DNA of 64,000 nucleotides from UBA1413 sp964567485 (GCA_964567485.1 CAZMMX010000003.1:1-64000); one strand, 5' to 3'. Positions 35,362 to 45,082 are shown, counted from the stretch's first letter. A program made the numbers and translations. Notes: generated by a model from the sequence alone, not told the origin.

Positions 35362-38184
35362 ATGATTAAGGAAATGAAGAATTTCAGAAGGTTTTTTCTT
35401 ATGCTGGCCCTGATACTTCCGGGGCTTGGGGTATTCGCCCAACAGGGAGTACCCCCCGTACCTGTCGATCCCGATATCAGGATCGGAAAGCTGGAAAACG
35501 GACTCACCTATTACATCCGCCACAATGAAGAACCCAAGGAGCGGGCCAGTTTTTACATCATCCAGAATGTGGGGGCCATCCTCGAAGAGGATAATCAGAA
35601 CGGATTGGCCCACTTCCTGGAGCATATGGCCTTTAATGGTACGAAGCACTTCCCCGGAAAGGGGATCATCAACACCCTTGAAAAACATGGGGTAGCCTTC
35701 GGAAGGAACATCAACGCGTACACCTCCACCGACCAAACCGTGTATAACCTGAGCGACGTGCCGGTCACCCATCCCGGACTGGTCGACACCTGCCTGTTGG
35801 TGCTGAACGACTGGTCTGATTTCCTGCTGCTCACCGAGGAAGAGATCAACCTCGAAAGAGGCGTCATCTCCGAAGAGTGGCGTACCCGCAGGAATGCCGG
35901 CTTCAGGATGCAGAAAAAGATCTACCCTTTCCTCTTTAAGGATTCCAAGTATGCCGTACGTGATGTCATCGGCGATCTCGACGTGATCAAAAACTTCAAG
36001 CCCGAGACACTCCGTAAGTTTTACGATGACTGGTACCGCACCGACCTGCAGGCCATCGCCGTGGTAGGTGATATTAATGTCGATGAAGTGGAAGGAAAGA
36101 TCAAGACCCTTTTCGGCGCCATTCCCGCCGAAGTAAATCCCCCCGAACGTTATAAGGCGGAAATACCTCCCCACAAGGAGACCCTGTTTGCCCTGGCTAC
36201 CGATCCGGAAGCTCCCACCTACCAGGTGAGCATTTATATCAAACATCCGGGAACAGACCCGAAGGATAAAAACCTGATGTACTACCGCAACCAGATCGGA
36301 AACATGCTTTTTAACACCATCATGGGAGACCGGATCAATGAACTCCTCCAAAAGGGAGAACCGCCCTTCATATCGGGCGCTATCCAATATGGAGACCTGA
36401 TCAGAGGATATGACATCATGGCTATTGTGGCCAATGCACATCCCGATAAAACCGACCAGGCCCTGCGGTCAATCTATACCGAAGCTCTGCGGGTATCCCG
36501 TCATGGTATCACCTATGCCGAACTGGAACGGGCCAAGAGCAATTTATTGACCAAAACCGAAAGCCGCTGGAAACAGAAGGACAAGATCCGCAACGACCAA
36601 TACATCAATGACATTGTCAACCATTATCTTACCAACGAGCCGCTGACTTCCATCGATTTTGATTGGGAAGCCCTGCAACAGCTGCTGCCCACTATTTCCG
36701 CGGAAGAGCTTTCGGCAAAAGCAAAACAGTGGATCGCCGAGGAGAACAGGGTCATCATCGTTATGGGCCCCGAAGGCGAAAACGTGAAACTGATCAATGA
36801 AGCCGAAGCCCTGGCGATCCTGAAAGAAGTCGATGCCGCTGAAATTGAACCCTACGCCGAAGAAGCCGTGGCCACTTCCCTGATCGACAAAGAACTAAAG
36901 GGCTCCCCCATTGTGGCCACCAAAATGCTGCCTGAAATGAAGGCCACGGAGTGGACCTTGGGCAACAATGCCAAAGTGGTGTACCGTTTCGCCGACTTCC
37001 AGAAAGACAACGTGCTGCTGCAAGCCGTCAGCCCCGGCGGCACTTCCCTTTACACCCCGTCGGAACTGGCTTCCGGCATGATGGTCTCCGACTTTATCGG
37101 CAACTTCGGAGTGGGCTCCTTCGACGCTATTACCCTGAAGAAGATGCTGACCGGCAAAAATGTGCGGCTCAACACAGGCCTCTCCGGACTCTTCGAAACC
37201 TTCAACGGAAGCTCCTCTCCCAAGGATTTCGAAACCCTGTTGCAACTCCTTTACCTGCAATTCGAGGAACCCCGTTTCGACGCTGAAGCCTATGAAGCCC
37301 TGAAAAGCCGGTATGTCGCCATGGTCACCAACATGGCTAAGAACCCCCAGAAAACCATGAGCGACTCGCTTCAGCTTATCCTTTCCAACTATAGCCCACG
37401 CACCAAGCTCCTCACACCCGCCCTTTTTGAGGAGATGTCACTGGAACAGATGGAAAAGATCTACCGCGACCGTTTCGCCGATGCCGGGGACTTCACCTTT
37501 TTCATCGTCGGGAACCTCGATGAAGCTACCGTGAAGCCACTGGTGGAAAAATACATCGGCTCGCTCACCGACAAACCCCGCACGGAAACCTGGAAAGATA
37601 ACAATGAGGGGATGCCCGACGGAAAAACGGTGAAGGAGATCCCCATCTCCCTGGAAACCAAAAAGGCGACCGTAGTGGTGGTTTATAACAACGAAACCCC
37701 CTGGAACCCGAAAAGCAATATGGCCATGACCGTGGTTAAAGATGTGCTCCGGCTCCGTTACACCGAGGAAATCCGTGAAAAAGAGGGAGGCACCTATGGA
37801 GTCAGCGTCGCCGCTCAAAGCGATAAATATCCCAAAAACGAGAAAACACTCCAGATGAGCTTCGACACCGATCCCGATAAAGCCGCCCACCTGAAATCGA
37901 TCGTCTACCGGGAAATCGGCAAACTGGCCAAACAGGGCCCCACCGCCGAAGAACTCGACAAAGTGATCAAAAATATCCTTAAAGACCGCGAACAGGCCAA
38001 ACCCAACAACGGCTACTGGATGACCGTCCTGACAGATTATTACCAGAACGGCGTCAATTTTGACCTCACCACCAACTATGAGGATATCGTCAACAATATG
38101 ACCATCAAAGAGGTGAAGAAATTCGCCAAGAAATACTTCGCAAAACCCGATGTCGCCGATGTGGTCTTCGTACCACTCAACTGA
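35362..38184 (+). CDS. M16-family zinc metallopeptidase (insulinase/pitrilysin type), secreted
   Basis: 940 residues. A signal peptide ends about FAQQ near residue 27 (FLMLALILPGLGVFA); an ATG four codons in is also possible. The N-terminal M16 domain has the inverted zinc motif HFLEHMAFNGT (HxxEH) with the distal Glu in NLERGVISEEWR. A second, inactive M16-like half follows from about residue 530, with SDFIGNFGVGSFDA and a C-terminal EIREKEGGTYGVSV segment. Such periplasmic peptidases degrade peptides of roughly 10-70 residues in a closed chamber. Single-gene unit with a promoter candidate and a strong terminator. Confidence 0.95.
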   Translation: MIKEMKNFRRFFLMLALILPGLGVFAQQGVPPVPVDPDIRIGKLENGLTYYIRHNEEPKERASFYIIQNVGAILEEDNQNGLAHFLEHMAFNGTKHFPGKGIINTLEKHGVAFGRNINAYTSTDQTVYNLSDVPVTHPGLVDTCLLVLNDWSDFLLLTEEEINLERGVISEEWRTRRNAGFRMQKKIYPFLFKDSKYAVRDVIGDLDVIKNFKPETLRKFYDDWYRTDLQAIAVVGDINVDEVEGKIKTLFGAIPAEVNPPERYKAEIPPHKETLFALATDPEAPTYQVSIYIKHPGTDPKDKNLMYYRNQIGNMLFNTIMGDRINELLQKGEPPFISGAIQYGDLIRGYDIMAIVANAHPDKTDQALRSIYTEALRVSRHGITYAELERAKSNLLTKTESRWKQKDKIRNDQYINDIVNHYLTNEPLTSIDFDWEALQQLLPTISAEELSAKAKQWIAEENRVIIVMGPEGENVKLINEAEALAILKEVDAAEIEPYAEEAVATSLIDKELKGSPIVATKMLPEMKATEWTLGNNAKVVYRFADFQKDNVLLQAVSPGGTSLYTPSELASGMMVSDFIGNFGVGSFDAITLKKMLTGKNVRLNTGLSGLFETFNGSSSPKDFETLLQLLYLQFEEPRFDAEAYEALKSRYVAMVTNMAKNPQKTMSDSLQLILSNYSPRTKLLTPALFEEMSLEQMEKIYRDRFADAGDFTFFIVGNLDEATVKPLVEKYIGSLTDKPRTETWKDNNEGMPDGKTVKEIPISLETKKATVVVVYNNETPWNPKSNMAMTVVKDVLRLRYTEEIREKEGGTYGVSVAAQSDKYPKNEKTLQMSFDTDPDKAAHLKSIVYREIGKLAKQGPTAEELDKVIKNILKDREQAKPNNGYWMTVLTDYYQNGVNFDLTTNYEDIVNNMTIKEVKKFAKKYFAKPDVADVVFVPLN

Positions 38185-38296
38185 CCCTTACCGCCGTGCT
38201 GACTCTTTCTTGATATCAGTACAGATCAGCCACGGCAATGATAAAGGACAGGATAAATTGTAAAAGTTACAGCGGATCACGGCGCTGATGTCAATG

Positions 38297-38331
38297 AAAA
38301 AGAGGAACCTTTCGGTTCCTCTTTTTCATGA
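38297..38331. terminator. Terminator between the M16 peptidase and nucleoside permease genes
   Basis: Perfect stem AAAGAGGAACC / GGTTCCTCTTT with a TTTC loop and a trailing TTTT; A-rich on the other side, so it can serve both convergent genes. Confidence 0.85.
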
Positions 38332-38406
38332 TTGGGTTTATCTTTCTGATCTCATCATTCGGCATCCTGCCAATTTTCTGTTCCGGAGGTCATCGCCACG
38401 AAAATA

Positions 38407-39657
38407 TCAGTGGCTGACATTTTCCACTTCTGCAGGGTCGTGCTTGTGCTTGAAGATGAAAAAGAAGAGGACAGCGACCACCAGGGCATAGAGGGCAAAG
38501 TTGATCCAGATCTCCTTCCATAGGAAATGCTCCCCCTCGGTGAAGAATGTGTCGATGACAATGCCGCTGATGCGGCTGCCCAGGAGGGCTCCGAAACCAT
38601 TGGTCATCATCATGAAAAGTCCTTGTGCGCTTGCCCTGATGGCCGGAATGCTCTGGGTCTCCACGAAAATGGAGCCCGAAATGTTGAAAAAGTCAAAGGC
38701 CATACCATAGATGATGCAGGAGAGGATGATCATCCAGAGGCCTCCGGCAGGGTCGCCATAGGCAAAAAGTCCGAAACGGAGCACCCAGGCCACCATACTC
38801 ATCAGCATGACGTTTTTAATCCCGTATTTCCTCAGGAAAAAGGGAATGGTGAGGATAAAGAGGGTTTCCGACATCTGGGAAATCGACATGATGATGGCGG
38901 GATATTTCACGGCGATCAGATCCTTGAATTCGGGAATTTTGGCGAAGTCATGCAGGAAGGTGTCGCCATAGGCGTTGGTCAGCTGAAGGGCCGCCCCCAG
39001 GAGCATGGCAAAAATGAAGAAGGAGGCCATTTTCCGGTTTTTGAAGAGGGCAAAGGCATTAAGCCCCAAAGCACTGACCAGGTCGGGTTTGTGTCCTTTC
39101 CCCATGGGAAGGCACTTGGGAAGCGTGAAAGCGTAAGCCCCCAGCAAAAAAGAAGCCCCGGCGGCAATGAAAAACTGCCCCGCCGAGGTCTCCAGTCCCG
39201 ACAAACTCACCACCCACAAAGCCACAATGAACCCGACAGTACCCCACACCCTGATCGGCGGATAACTCTGCACAATGTTGTACTGGTTCATCTTCAGCGA
39301 ATTGTAGGCAATGGTGATCGACAAACCAATGGTGGGCATGTAAAACATCATGGTCAGCAGCATCACCCAGAAGAAAACCTGGGGATCATTGATCGCGGGA
39401 AGGGTCAGCAACAAAATACCCCCAGCAAAATGGAAAATCCCGTAGAGCTTCTCGGCATTGATCCATTTGTCGGCGAAGATGCCGGCAATGGCCGGCATAA
39501 AAAGAGAGGCTATCCCCATGGTCGAAAAAATAGCCCCAAAATCGGTCCCCGACCATTTCTTGGTCTGAAACCAAAAAGCTCCGATGGTCAGCAGCCATGA
39601 ACCCCAGATAAAAAACTGCAGGAAGTTCATGACTATTAAACGTAGTCTGATATTCAT
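38407..39657 (-). CDS. nupG: Nucleoside:H+ symporter, NupG/XapB family
   Basis: 416 residues, 12 membrane segments. The N-terminus MNIRLRLIVMNFLQFFIWGSWLLTIG and the stretch FYMPTIGLSITIAYNSL are characteristic of the NupG branch of the major facilitator superfamily. Later family-like segments are PPIRVWGTVGFIVALW, MSISQMSETLFILTIPFFLRKYG (in part) and DFFNISGSIFVE. It imports purine and pyrimidine nucleosides with protons. It starts 9 bp after the stop of the DUF151 gene on the same strand, so the two form an operon. Confidence 0.92.
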   Translation of the reverse strand: MNIRLRLIVMNFLQFFIWGSWLLTIGAFWFQTKKWSGTDFGAIFSTMGIASLFMPAIAGIFADKWINAEKLYGIFHFAGGILLLTLPAINDPQVFFWVMLLTMMFYMPTIGLSITIAYNSLKMNQYNIVQSYPPIRVWGTVGFIVALWVVSLSGLETSAGQFFIAAGASFLLGAYAFTLPKCLPMGKGHKPDLVSALGLNAFALFKNRKMASFFIFAMLLGAALQLTNAYGDTFLHDFAKIPEFKDLIAVKYPAIIMSISQMSETLFILTIPFFLRKYGIKNVMLMSMVAWVLRFGLFAYGDPAGGLWMIILSCIIYGMAFDFFNISGSIFVETQSIPAIRASAQGLFMMMTNGFGALLGSRISGIVIDTFFTEGEHFLWKEIWINFALYALVVAVLFFFIFKHKHDPAEVENVSH

Positions 39658-39666
39658 GAATTAAGA

Positions 39667-40254
39667 TTATTTTCTTTTTCTGATTTCGTCCCTGATCAGT
39701 GAGGCCTTTTCATAATCCTCGTTTCTGATGGCCTCATCGAGTTCATTCTGGAGGTCGGTCAAGGTATACTTCGAGTAAGAGGAACGACCCGGGGATGGGG
39801 GTTCCTCGTCAGCAGGATCCTGGCGTGGTGAATTCTCTTCGCTCATTTCCAGAACGATGCCTGCCTTATGGAGGATATCCTCGGTGGTAAAGATGGGGCA
39901 CCGGAACCGCAGGGCCAGCGCAATGGCATCGGAAGTCCGCGAATCGATGCGCACTTCACGTCCATTCATCTCGCACAGTAGTTCCGAGTAAAAAATCCCC
40001 TCCTCCAGCTTATGGATGGTGACCTCAAGAAGGGTGATGTCAAAAGCCAGGGCGATGTTCTTGACCAGATCATGGGTCAGGGGTCGCGGGGGCTTCAGTC
40101 CCTCCAACTGAATGGCAATGGCCTGTGCTTCCACGGGACCAATAATGATGGGTATGCGGCGGTCGCCATCCTCCTCGGCCAGAACCAGGGCATAGGCCCC
40201 CGACTGGGTCTGGCTCACCGATAACCCGAGTATATTTAACCTGATCTTACGCAT
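39667..40254 (-). CDS. Bifunctional nuclease family protein (DUF151) with C-terminal UvrB/UvrC motif
   Basis: 195 residues from the ATG at 40254; the frame extends ten codons further to a TTG. Residues 1-130 are the BFN/DUF151 domain (LVLAEEDGDRRIPIIIGPVEAQAIA; RIDSRTSDAIALALRF), a family with reported nuclease activity in plant homologs. The C-terminus, after a charged linker of about 30 residues, is a UVR motif (LTDLQNELDEAIRNEDYEKAS). This domain pair is common in Bacteroidota. It precedes nupG by 9 bp. A TAACTTTG -7 element (minus strand, 40293-40286) lies 30-40 bp upstream. Confidence 0.88.
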   Translation of the reverse strand: MRKIRLNILGLSVSQTQSGAYALVLAEEDGDRRIPIIIGPVEAQAIAIQLEGLKPPRPLTHDLVKNIALAFDITLLEVTIHKLEEGIFYSELLCEMNGREVRIDSRTSDAIALALRFRCPIFTTEDILHKAGIVLEMSEENSPRQDPADEEPPSPGRSSYSKYTLTDLQNELDEAIRNEDYEKASLIRDEIRKRK

Positions 40255-40388
40255 GATATTATAGACCCTTCTGTTTCCGGTCAAACAAAGTTAATAATCA
40301 TTTTTACCTGTCGTTCCCCAGAAAATTGGGGATAAATTTAATCTAATTTATTTTGACGCCGAAAAAAAGAGGGAAAAGAGGCGAAATA

Positions 40389-40419
40389 TTTGGCATTCAC
40401 ATGAAAATAACTACTTTTG
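40389..40419 (+). promoter_or_regulatory. Consensus Bacteroidota promoter of rplU-rpmA
   Basis: TTTG (40389-40392), exactly 19 bp, TACTTTTG (40412-40419): a perfect match to the consensus. Leader about 80 nt; Bacteroidota L21 leaders often carry regulatory structure, but none could be drawn with confidence here. Confidence 0.8.
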
Positions 40420-40506
40420 CAGTCCCAAAATTGGTCTGTTCAGGCAGGGAAAAGTGAATCACACGAGGTGCTTCCGCCTGACGGGCATAACTTATAAAAA
40501 GTAAAT

Positions 40507-40818
40507 ATGTACGCTGTTGTGGAAATTGCTGGTCAGCAATTTAAAGTGGAAAAAGACAAAAAAGTGTTCGTGCACCGGTTGACAGCCGGTGAAGGTGATT
40601 CCCTGGAATTCGGCAAAGTACTGCTGATTGATAATGACGGAGACGTCAAAGTGGGCACACCCGTCGTCGAAGGAGCCAAAGTGACCGCCAAGGTTCTTGA
40701 GCACACCAGAGGCGACAAAGTGCTGGTATTTAAAAAGAAAAGAAGGAAAAGCTACCAGAAATTGAATGGCCACCGCCAGTCATTTACCCAGGTGCTGATT
40801 GAAGAAATTGTAGGATAA
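40507..40818 (+). CDS. rplU: 50S ribosomal protein L21
   Basis: 103 residues, the normal length. Family start MYAVVEIAGQQFKVEKDKKVFVHRL and end KKKRRKSYQKLNGHRQ with TQVLIEEI are clear. It binds 23S rRNA in the large subunit. First gene of the rplU-rpmA operon, with 15 bp to rpmA. Confidence 0.98.
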   Translation: MYAVVEIAGQQFKVEKDKKVFVHRLTAGEGDSLEFGKVLLIDNDGDVKVGTPVVEGAKVTAKVLEHTRGDKVLVFKKKRRKSYQKLNGHRQSFTQVLIEEIVG

Positions 40819-40833
40819 TAAAAAAAAGGAACC

Positions 40834-41127
40834 ATGGCTCATAAGAAAGGTGTAGGTAGTTCGAAAAACGGACGCGAATCAGAAAGCAAACGACTGGGAG
40901 TTAAGATCTTCGGAGGTCAGTTTGCAAAGGCAGGCAACATCCTTGTCCGCCAGCGTGGCACGAAACATCACCCGGGTTCCAATGTCGGCATTGGCAAGGA
41001 TCATACCCTCTTCGCCCTTATCGACGGAACGGTGACTTTCAACAAAAAGCACAACAACAGGTCATTCGTATCTGTTGAGCCCCTGGTATCTCTCGAAATA
41101 AACGAGAGTGCTGCCAGCGTAAACTAA
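40834..41127 (+). CDS. rpmA: 50S ribosomal protein L27
   Basis: 97 residues. MAHKKGVGSSKNGRESESKRLGVK is the family N-terminus, which reaches towards the peptidyl-transferase centre and has no cleavable extension here. RQRGTKHHPGSNVGIGKDHTLFA is conserved. The C-terminus runs about ten residues longer than the common 85-residue form, ending in a small polar tail. Followed by a strong terminator. Confidence 0.98.
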   Translation: MAHKKGVGSSKNGRESESKRLGVKIFGGQFAKAGNILVRQRGTKHHPGSNVGIGKDHTLFALIDGTVTFNKKHNNRSFVSVEPLVSLEINESAASVN

Positions 41128-41154
41128 AGAATAAGTTTCTGACGCGATATTCAA

Positions 41155-41188
41155 AACTCCTTCCCTGCGGGGAAGGAGTTTTTTTTGT
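41155..41188 (+). terminator. Terminator of rplU-rpmA
   Basis: Stem AACTCCTTCCC / GGGAAGGAGTT (41155-41180), loop TGCG, then eight or more T. A TACATTTG box at 41194-41201 right behind it may be the -7 of serS, without a recognisable -33. Confidence 0.9.
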
Positions 41189-41222
41189 TTTGTTACATTT
41201 GTGTGTCTTAAATGAATATCCT

Positions 41223-42497
41223 ATGATATCGTTGCGTTACATTCAGGAGAATCCCCAGGAGGTGATTGAGAAACTGGCCAAGAAACAGTTTGATGCCCGG
41301 GAAATTGTCGGGTCGATAGCCGAATTTTCGGCCACCAAAAACCAGACCCAGGTGCAGTCTGACAAAGCCAAGGCCGAGATGAACACGCTATCGCGTGAAA
41401 TCGGGGTATTGATGCGTAACGGCAAAAAGGAGGAAGCCGAAAAAGCCAGGTCACGTACCGCGGAACTGAAGGATCAGATCAGGGAACTAGACCAGCTCTT
41501 TTCCGAACTAGAACTGAAAATCCGTGATTTGCAGGTTTTACTTCCCAACATGCCGCACCTCACGGTCCCCTATGGAAAGAGTCCGGAGGATAATGAAGTG
41601 GTCAGGTCGGGAGGTGAGAAACCTTCCCTGGCCCCCGGAGCAGTGCCCCACTGGGAGCTGGCAGCCCGATATAACCTGATTGATTTTGAACTGGGGGTCA
41701 AGCTCACCGGCGCCGGGTTCCCGGTATACCGCGGCAAGGGAGCCCGCCTGCAGCGGGGACTCATCAACTTCTTCCTTGACCAGGCCCGCCAAAATGGCTA
41801 TGAAGAGATCCAGCCCCCCCTGATGGTCAACGAAGCTTCCGGTTTTGGCACCGGACAACTCCCCGACAAGGAAGGACAGATGTACCATGTGACCACCGAT
41901 AATTTTTATATGATTCCCACGGCAGAAGTGCCGGTGACCAATATCTACAGGGATGTGATCCTCGATGCGGCCTCCCTGCCCGTAAAAAACTGCGCCTACA
42001 GCGCCTGTTTCCGTCGCGAAGCCGGCTCCTACGGAAAGGATGTCCGCGGCCTTAACCGCCTCCACCAGTTCGATAAGGTGGAAGTCGTCCAAATCGCCCA
42101 CCCCGACAAATCGTATGAGGTCCTGGAAGAAATGGTGAATTATGTGGAGTCGCTGGTCCAAAAACTCGGGTTGCCTTACAGAATCGTCAGACTCTGCGGC
42201 GGGGACATGGGCTTCACCTCAGCCCTCACATACGACTTCGAAGTGTGGTCGGCAGCCCAGGAAAAATGGCTCGAGGTCAGTTCCGTTTCCAATTTCGAAT
42301 CCTTTCAGGCCAACCGCCTGAAACTTCGCTTCCGCGAAGAAACCGGCAAAAAACCCGAACTGGCCCATACCCTCAACGGCAGCGCCCTGGCCCTGCCCCG
42401 CATCGTGGCTGCCCTCCTCGAAAATAACCAAACCCCCGATGGCATCAGAATCCCCGAAGCCCTGGCCCCCTTCTGCGGTTTCGACCTGATTCCCTGA
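41223..42497 (+). CDS. serS: Seryl-tRNA synthetase
   Basis: 424 residues from the ATG at 41223, where MISLRYIQENPQEV matches the family start; the open frame reaches 33 nt further upstream but adds only leader. Residues up to about 110 form the tRNA-binding antiparallel coiled coil. The class II catalytic core has motif 2 in NCAYSACFRREAGSYGKDVRGL and motif 3 in LNGSALALPRIVAALLENNQ, plus the serine-site stretch IPTAEVPVTN. It charges tRNA-Ser (and tRNA-Sec if present) with serine. Confidence 0.97.
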   Translation: MISLRYIQENPQEVIEKLAKKQFDAREIVGSIAEFSATKNQTQVQSDKAKAEMNTLSREIGVLMRNGKKEEAEKARSRTAELKDQIRELDQLFSELELKIRDLQVLLPNMPHLTVPYGKSPEDNEVVRSGGEKPSLAPGAVPHWELAARYNLIDFELGVKLTGAGFPVYRGKGARLQRGLINFFLDQARQNGYEEIQPPLMVNEASGFGTGQLPDKEGQMYHVTTDNFYMIPTAEVPVTNIYRDVILDAASLPVKNCAYSACFRREAGSYGKDVRGLNRLHQFDKVEVVQIAHPDKSYEVLEEMVNYVESLVQKLGLPYRIVRLCGGDMGFTSALTYDFEVWSAAQEKWLEVSSVSNFESFQANRLKLRFREETGKKPELAHTLNGSALALPRIVAALLENNQTPDGIRIPEALAPFCGFDLIP

Positions 42498-42554
42498 AGT
42501 TCCCCTGTCAGGATATCCCCAATCCAGGAATCCTGATATTCCGATATTGAAACT

Positions 42555-42576
42555 CCCCGCGGCAGAGCCGGCGGGG
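42555..42576. terminator. GC-rich hairpin between serS and lipB, possible shared terminator
   Basis: CCCCGCGGC-AGA-GCCGGCGGGG with one bulge. No T-tract on either side, so termination is uncertain; the position between convergent genes favours it. Confidence 0.35.
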
Positions 42577-42608
42577 AAGACGCTCACCGGAATTCAAGAC
42601 TCAAAACA

Positions 42609-43277
42609 TTAGTATGTTTTTTCAAACTGCTCCTTCAACACGGCTTTGACCTCTTCCACCGGCACCTGGTGACCCAATTCCCTGCTGAAGGAGGTGACCG
42701 CCGAAGAGGTGAAACCGCAGGGATTGATATAGCTGAAATAACGAAGGTCGGTGTTGACATTCAGGGCAAAACCATGCATGGTCACAAAACGGCTCACCCT
42801 CACCCCAATGGCGCATATCTTGCGGGCTTTCGCGTGGTCTTCCGCATCGAGCCACACCCCCGTGGCCCCCTCACGCCGCGATCCAGCAATTCCGAAAACC
42901 CCCAGCGTGCCGATAATCGACTCCTCCATCTTATAGATAAACTCCCTGATCCCCAAATGGAAATACTCGAGATCTATGATCGGGTATCCTACCAGCTGTC
43001 CGGGTCCGTGATAGGTGATATCCCCTCCCCTGTTGATCCGGTAGTATGTGGCCCCGATCTTTTCCAAAAATTCCTTCTGAATCAGCATATTGTTTTCATC
43101 ACCGCTCTTCCCCAGGGTATAGACGTGAGGGTGCTCCACCAGAATAAAACTGTTCCTGGCCACAGGATGACCCGTCACTCTCTTCTCTTCGACCAGAGAA
43201 GAGAGCAGGTTCTCCTGCAGGTCCCAACACTCCTTATAGTCCATCACTCCCCGGTCGCAGTATTCAAAATGTGCCAT
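42609..43277 (-). CDS. lipB: Octanoyl-[acyl carrier protein]:protein N-octanoyltransferase
   Basis: 222 residues from the ATG at 43277; a TTG three codons upstream is not needed. It transfers the octanoyl group from octanoyl-ACP to lipoyl domains of 2-oxoacid dehydrogenases and the glycine cleavage system. Family motifs: RGGDITYHGPGQLVGYP, the catalytic Lys153 in ARKICAIGVR, HGFALNV, and catalytic Cys187 in NPCGFTSSAVTS. lipA is not in the window. Convergent with serS. Confidence 0.96.
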   Translation of the reverse strand: MAHFEYCDRGVMDYKECWDLQENLLSSLVEEKRVTGHPVARNSFILVEHPHVYTLGKSGDENNMLIQKEFLEKIGATYYRINRGGDITYHGPGQLVGYPIIDLEYFHLGIREFIYKMEESIIGTLGVFGIAGSRREGATGVWLDAEDHAKARKICAIGVRVSRFVTMHGFALNVNTDLRYFSYINPCGFTSSAVTSFSRELGHQVPVEEVKAVLKEQFEKTY

Positions 43278-43726
43278 GATAATCAACTGTTACCCTCCAA
43301 TATTACATCTTTTCACGAAAATTCCCAAATCCCCCCTCCCACAGGAGTCTCCTCCCCGGTAACGGCGGAATTATGACCGACCAGGAACCCGACAGACCTC
43401 CCCCAGGCTCTTTCCCATTCCGTTGCCCGGACTGGCCTATTTGGACGACCATATTAATCTGGAACATGGGGCTGGCGACGACGGGAAGAAGCCATAACCG
43501 GCCGATCACTCCCCTGGTGGTGACCAACTCCATTTCTGACCATGGGTACATTGGAGCCCATTAAGCCCAAAAAGTCAAAAATTATCAGAATGTAAATAAA
43601 TCAACTTTTTTTCTGTCATTTCATAATTTTTTTATCCTTTTCTCATTAATTATTCTTCATTTGCATTAAAAATCACCGGTTTTTTTTGAAAAAGAGCGAA
43701 AACCAACAATTTAACATTTTGCAGAT
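43278..43726. other. 449-bp intergenic region between lipB and gdhA
   Basis: No gene supported. The first half is GC-rich and unremarkable; the last about 150 bp before gdhA are strongly AT-rich with several T and A runs, as expected for a promoter region. A TTCATTTG element at 43656-43663 is one base off the -7 consensus. A short minus-strand open frame at 43303-43551 shows no protein-like features. Confidence 0.6.
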
Positions 43727-45082
43727 ATGGAAAGAAAAGCAGCAGCATTTGTGGTAGATTTTATGGCCCGTGTGGTGGCCAAGGATCCCCAGGAGAAGGA
43801 GTTTCATCAGGCTGTGCACGAAGTGGTGGAGAGCCTGGCCCCCTTTGTAATACAGAATCCGGCCTATGCGAAGGCCCGTATTTTGGACAGGATGGCGGAG
43901 CCTGAGAGGATGATCACCTTCAGGGTTCCCTGGGTAAATGACCGCGGTGAAGTGGAAATCAACAGGGGATACAGGATACAGATGAACAGCGCCATCGGAC
44001 CCTACAAGGGAGGATTACGGTTTCATGCTTCGGTGAACCAGAGCATCCTAAAGTTCCTGGCTTTTGAGCAGGTTTTGAAAAACAGCCTGACCACCCTGCC
44101 CATGGGTGGCGGAAAGGGAGGCTCCGATTTCAACCCCAAGGGGAAAACCGACAATGAAGTGATGCGTTTCTGCCAGTCGTTCATGAACGAGTTATTCCGC
44201 CATATAGGTCCCGACACCGATGTTCCTGCCGGCGATATCGGCGTGGGAGGCCGGGAAATCGGCTTTTTGTACGGCCAATACAAAAGGCTGCACAATGAGT
44301 TCTCCGGAACTTTTACCGGCAAAGGCGCCGGCTGGGGCGGCAGTCCCCTGCGCCCCGAAGCCACAGGTTATGGCACCACCTATTTTGCCCAGGAGATGCT
44401 CGACACGGCCGGGGATGCCATTGAGGGTAAAACTGTGGCCATCTCGGGATCGGGAAATGTGGCCCAATATGCCGTGGAAAAAGTGACCCAGCTGGGGGGA
44501 AAAGTGGTCACCCTCTCCGACTCTAACGGATATATCTATGACCCCGAAGGCATCAATGCCGAAAAACTGGAATACGTGCTGGAACTGAAGAATCTCCTGC
44601 GTGGCAGGATAAGAGAGTATGCCAGCGAATTCAAAGGAGCGCAGTATTTCGAGGGACAGCGGCCCTGGGGGGTACCCTGCCAGATCGCCATGCCGTGTGC
44701 CACCCAAAACGAACTCGACGGTACCGACGCACGCACGCTGGTCGCCAATGGTTGCAAATGCATCTCGGAAGGCGCCAACATGCCGTCAACCCCCGAAGCC
44801 ATCCAGGTCTTCCAGTCCGCCAAACTGCTCTATGCCCCCGGAAAAGCTGCCAACGCAGGTGGTGTAGCCACCTCAGGACTCGAAATGACCCAGAACTCCA
44901 TGCGCCTCACCTGGACCCGCGAGGAAGTAGACGCCCGCCTCCACACCATCATGAAAAATATCCATCAAACCTGCCAGCAATACGGCAGAGAAGCCGACGG
45001 ATATGTCAACTATGTCAAAGGCGCCAATATCGGAGGCTTCCTGAAGGTGGCCAACGCCATGCTGGCCCAGGGGATCGTCTGA
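43727..45082 (+). CDS. gdhA: NADP-type glutamate dehydrogenase
   Basis: 451 residues, the length of hexameric type I enzymes. Substrate-binding and catalytic region: GPYKGGLRFHASVNQ and LPMGGGKGGSDFNPKGK with the catalytic Lys. Then PAGDIGVGGREIGFLYGQYK, and the Rossmann motif AISGSGNVAQYAVEK with SDSNG at the end of the second strand, which usually favours NADP. It makes glutamate from 2-oxoglutarate and ammonia. Single-gene unit with a terminator. Confidence 0.97.
   Translation: MERKAAAFVVDFMARVVAKDPQEKEFHQAVHEVVESLAPFVIQNPAYAKARILDRMAEPERMITFRVPWVNDRGEVEINRGYRIQMNSAIGPYKGGLRFHASVNQSILKFLAFEQVLKNSLTTLPMGGGKGGSDFNPKGKTDNEVMRFCQSFMNELFRHIGPDTDVPAGDIGVGGREIGFLYGQYKRLHNEFSGTFTGKGAGWGGSPLRPEATGYGTTYFAQEMLDTAGDAIEGKTVAISGSGNVAQYAVEKVTQLGGKVVTLSDSNGYIYDPEGINAEKLEYVLELKNLLRGRIREYASEFKGAQYFEGQRPWGVPCQIAMPCATQNELDGTDARTLVANGCKCISEGANMPSTPEAIQVFQSAKLLYAPGKAANAGGVATSGLEMTQNSMRLTWTREEVDARLHTIMKNIHQTCQQYGREADGYVNYVKGANIGGFLKVANAMLAQGIV

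Noticed and set aside
38527..39600. Plus-strand open frame of 357 codons
   Set aside because: Antisense to the nucleoside permease; strongly polar translation mirrors the hydrophobic real protein.
43303..43551. Small minus-strand open frame between lipB and gdhA
   Set aside because: No conserved motif, no start context, and unlike neighbouring genes in residue use.
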